The position numbers and the translations under genes were made by a program. DNA of 64,000 nt from Chloroflexota bacterium. Its GTDB lineage: Bacteria > Chloroflexota > Anaerolineae > Promineifilales > Promineifilaceae. Location of the stretch: assembly GCA_017993775.1 (NCBI GenBank), contig JAGOMA010000001.1, positions 186,001 through 250,000 on the forward strand, written 5' to 3'. The notes beneath the pieces were generated by a model. That model was not told where the DNA came from. It saw nothing but the letters and a program-made list of their open reading frames with translations, and made no database searches. Positions 63,393-64,000 of the stretch are shown piece by piece (the first letter of the stretch is position 1; every line of letters begins with the position of its first letter).

Positions 63393-64000
63393 CTACCAGC
63401 CAACGGCCGTGCCGTCATTCCTCGGTTCACTGCCGCCAATAAGGACGCCGGTGTCCAAATCGCGCACAATCACCTGCCCGCCGCCATAATGAAACGGCGT
63501 TTCGCCGGGATAGAGTTGATGGCCGCGCCGCTGCAAATCGGCGCGGATGGGGTCGGGAACGGCCGTTTCCAGGCCAAATTCCAGCCCATGCAGCCAGTTA
63601 AAACGCGGCGCATCCAGCGCCGTTTGCGGGTCCATGCCAAATTCCACCAGATTAAGGCCTACCTGCAAATGGCCCTGCGGCTGCATAAAGCCGCCCATCA
63701 CGCCAAAACTGCTCCACGCCTGGCCGTTTTTGGTGATAAAGCCGGGGATGATGGTGTGATACGGCCGTTTCCCCGGCGCGGCTTCATTCGGATGCCCAGG
63801 GTCCAGGCTGAAATTCGCCCCCCGGTTTTGCAGCTGCACGCCTGTCGTGCCCGCCGTCAGGCCGCTGCCGAAGCCCATGTAAAGGCTTTGAATCCAGCTC
63901 ACCATATTCCCCTCACCATCGGCTGCCGTCAGATAAACAGTGTCGCCATGGCGCGGCGGGTTGCCCGCCAGCGGTGGCCGCGCGCGGTCTGGGTTGATCA
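63393..64000 (-). CDS. Gamma-glutamyltransferase, 3' part (5' end outside window)
   Basis: The C-terminal part of a gamma-glutamyltransferase/acylase-type Ntn-hydrolase. The frame is open to the window edge on the minus strand and the first visible residues are INPDRARPPLAGNPPRHGDT. The GDTVYLTAADGEGNMVSWIQ segment marks the start of the small subunit with its candidate catalytic threonine, followed by GFGSGLTAGTTGVQLQNRG and GGFMQPQGHLQVGLNLVEFG. The visible part therefore has the small-subunit region. These proteins cleave gamma-glutamyl bonds in glutathione or related compounds. The internal ATG at 63905 is not the true start. Confidence 0.92.
   Translation of the reverse strand, partial: INPDRARPPLAGNPPRHGDTVYLTAADGEGNMVSWIQSLYMGFGSGLTAGTTGVQLQNRGANFSLDPGHPNEAAPGKRPYHTIIPGFITKNGQAWSSFGVMGGFMQPQGHLQVGLNLVEFGMDPQTALDAPRFNWLHGLEFGLETAVPDPIRADLQRRGHQLYPGETPFHYGGGQVIVRDLDTGVLIGGSEPRNDGTAVGW

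Overview
The window looks like part of a chromosome or metagenome contig from an aerobic or facultative member of the phylum Chloroflexota, most likely near class Anaerolineae. This is an inference. It rests on low-complexity Thr/Ala/Val/Pro/Glu linkers after lipoprotein signal peptides, EVTRVVEV stalk repeats, orphan MalFG-type sugar ABC operons, a Flp pilin, many multiheme cytochromes, and high GC. No rRNA, tRNA, CRISPR array, prophage or complete insertion sequence was seen. A highly iterated 8-bp palindrome, ACGGCCGT, is scattered through most genes, at about three per kb where I counted. Several families of dispersed hairpin repeats punctuate the spacers. || Layout. 0-4.4 kb: the end of tyrA, a small PII-like protein, a Na/Ca-type exchanger and a GT39-like membrane glycosyltransferase carrying two in-frame hairpin insertions. 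4.4-8.2 kb (minus): a lipoprotein with four rhodanese domains and a 12-heme lipoprotein cytochrome interrupted by one in-frame TGA that is followed by a bacterial-SECIS-like hairpin. 8.4-19.2 kb (plus): a LysR regulator followed by an electron-transfer cluster: 8-heme cytochrome, Tat-exported four-cluster ferredoxin, NrfD-type quinone-reactive membrane subunit, 8-heme lipoprotein with a collagen-like stalk, 14-heme membrane cytochrome, b-type cytochrome, and a duplicated 10-heme lipoprotein. With the divergent 12-heme protein this makes 52 CxxCH sites. || 19.3-23.9 kb (minus): serB, a class V aminotransferase and serA make a full phosphorylated serine pathway, next to an inositol-phosphatase-family gene. 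24-28.5 kb (minus): a carbohydrate-type ABC importer (binding protein and two permeases, no ATPase). 28.9-32.5 kb: a giant surface nuclease-like lipoprotein. 32.5-36.7 kb (minus): glpX, a SulP-STAS-rhodanese fusion, a zinc-ribbon membrane protein and a Flp pilin. 37-42 kb: a tandem universal stress protein, membrane protein, alpha/beta hydrolase, TolB-like propeller protein and a frameshifted Hsp20 remnant. || 42-46.3 kb (minus): a tandem repeat, a CDP-sugar cluster (rfbF, rfbG and an epimerase/reductase) and mtnA. 46.5-52.2 kb (plus): yvcK-like gene, gap, MazG-like, metallophosphoesterase, Gfo/Idh/MocA oxidoreductase and hslO. 52.4-58 kb (minus): a tyrosine-degradation block (Lrp regulator, aminotransferase, hppD, hmgA, flavin reductase-like gene) with a repeat-flanked GxxExxY gene inside it. 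58-64 kb: HD-domain protein, lipoprotein, LuxR-type regulator, HtrA-like protease, YedY-like molybdoenzyme and the 3' part of a gamma-glutamyltransferase. || The strongest candidate for an undescribed system is the 6.6-19.2 kb cytochrome cluster. It could join quinol chemistry (NrfD and cytochrome b) to a long heme chain reaching the cell surface, with one component possibly a selenoprotein.
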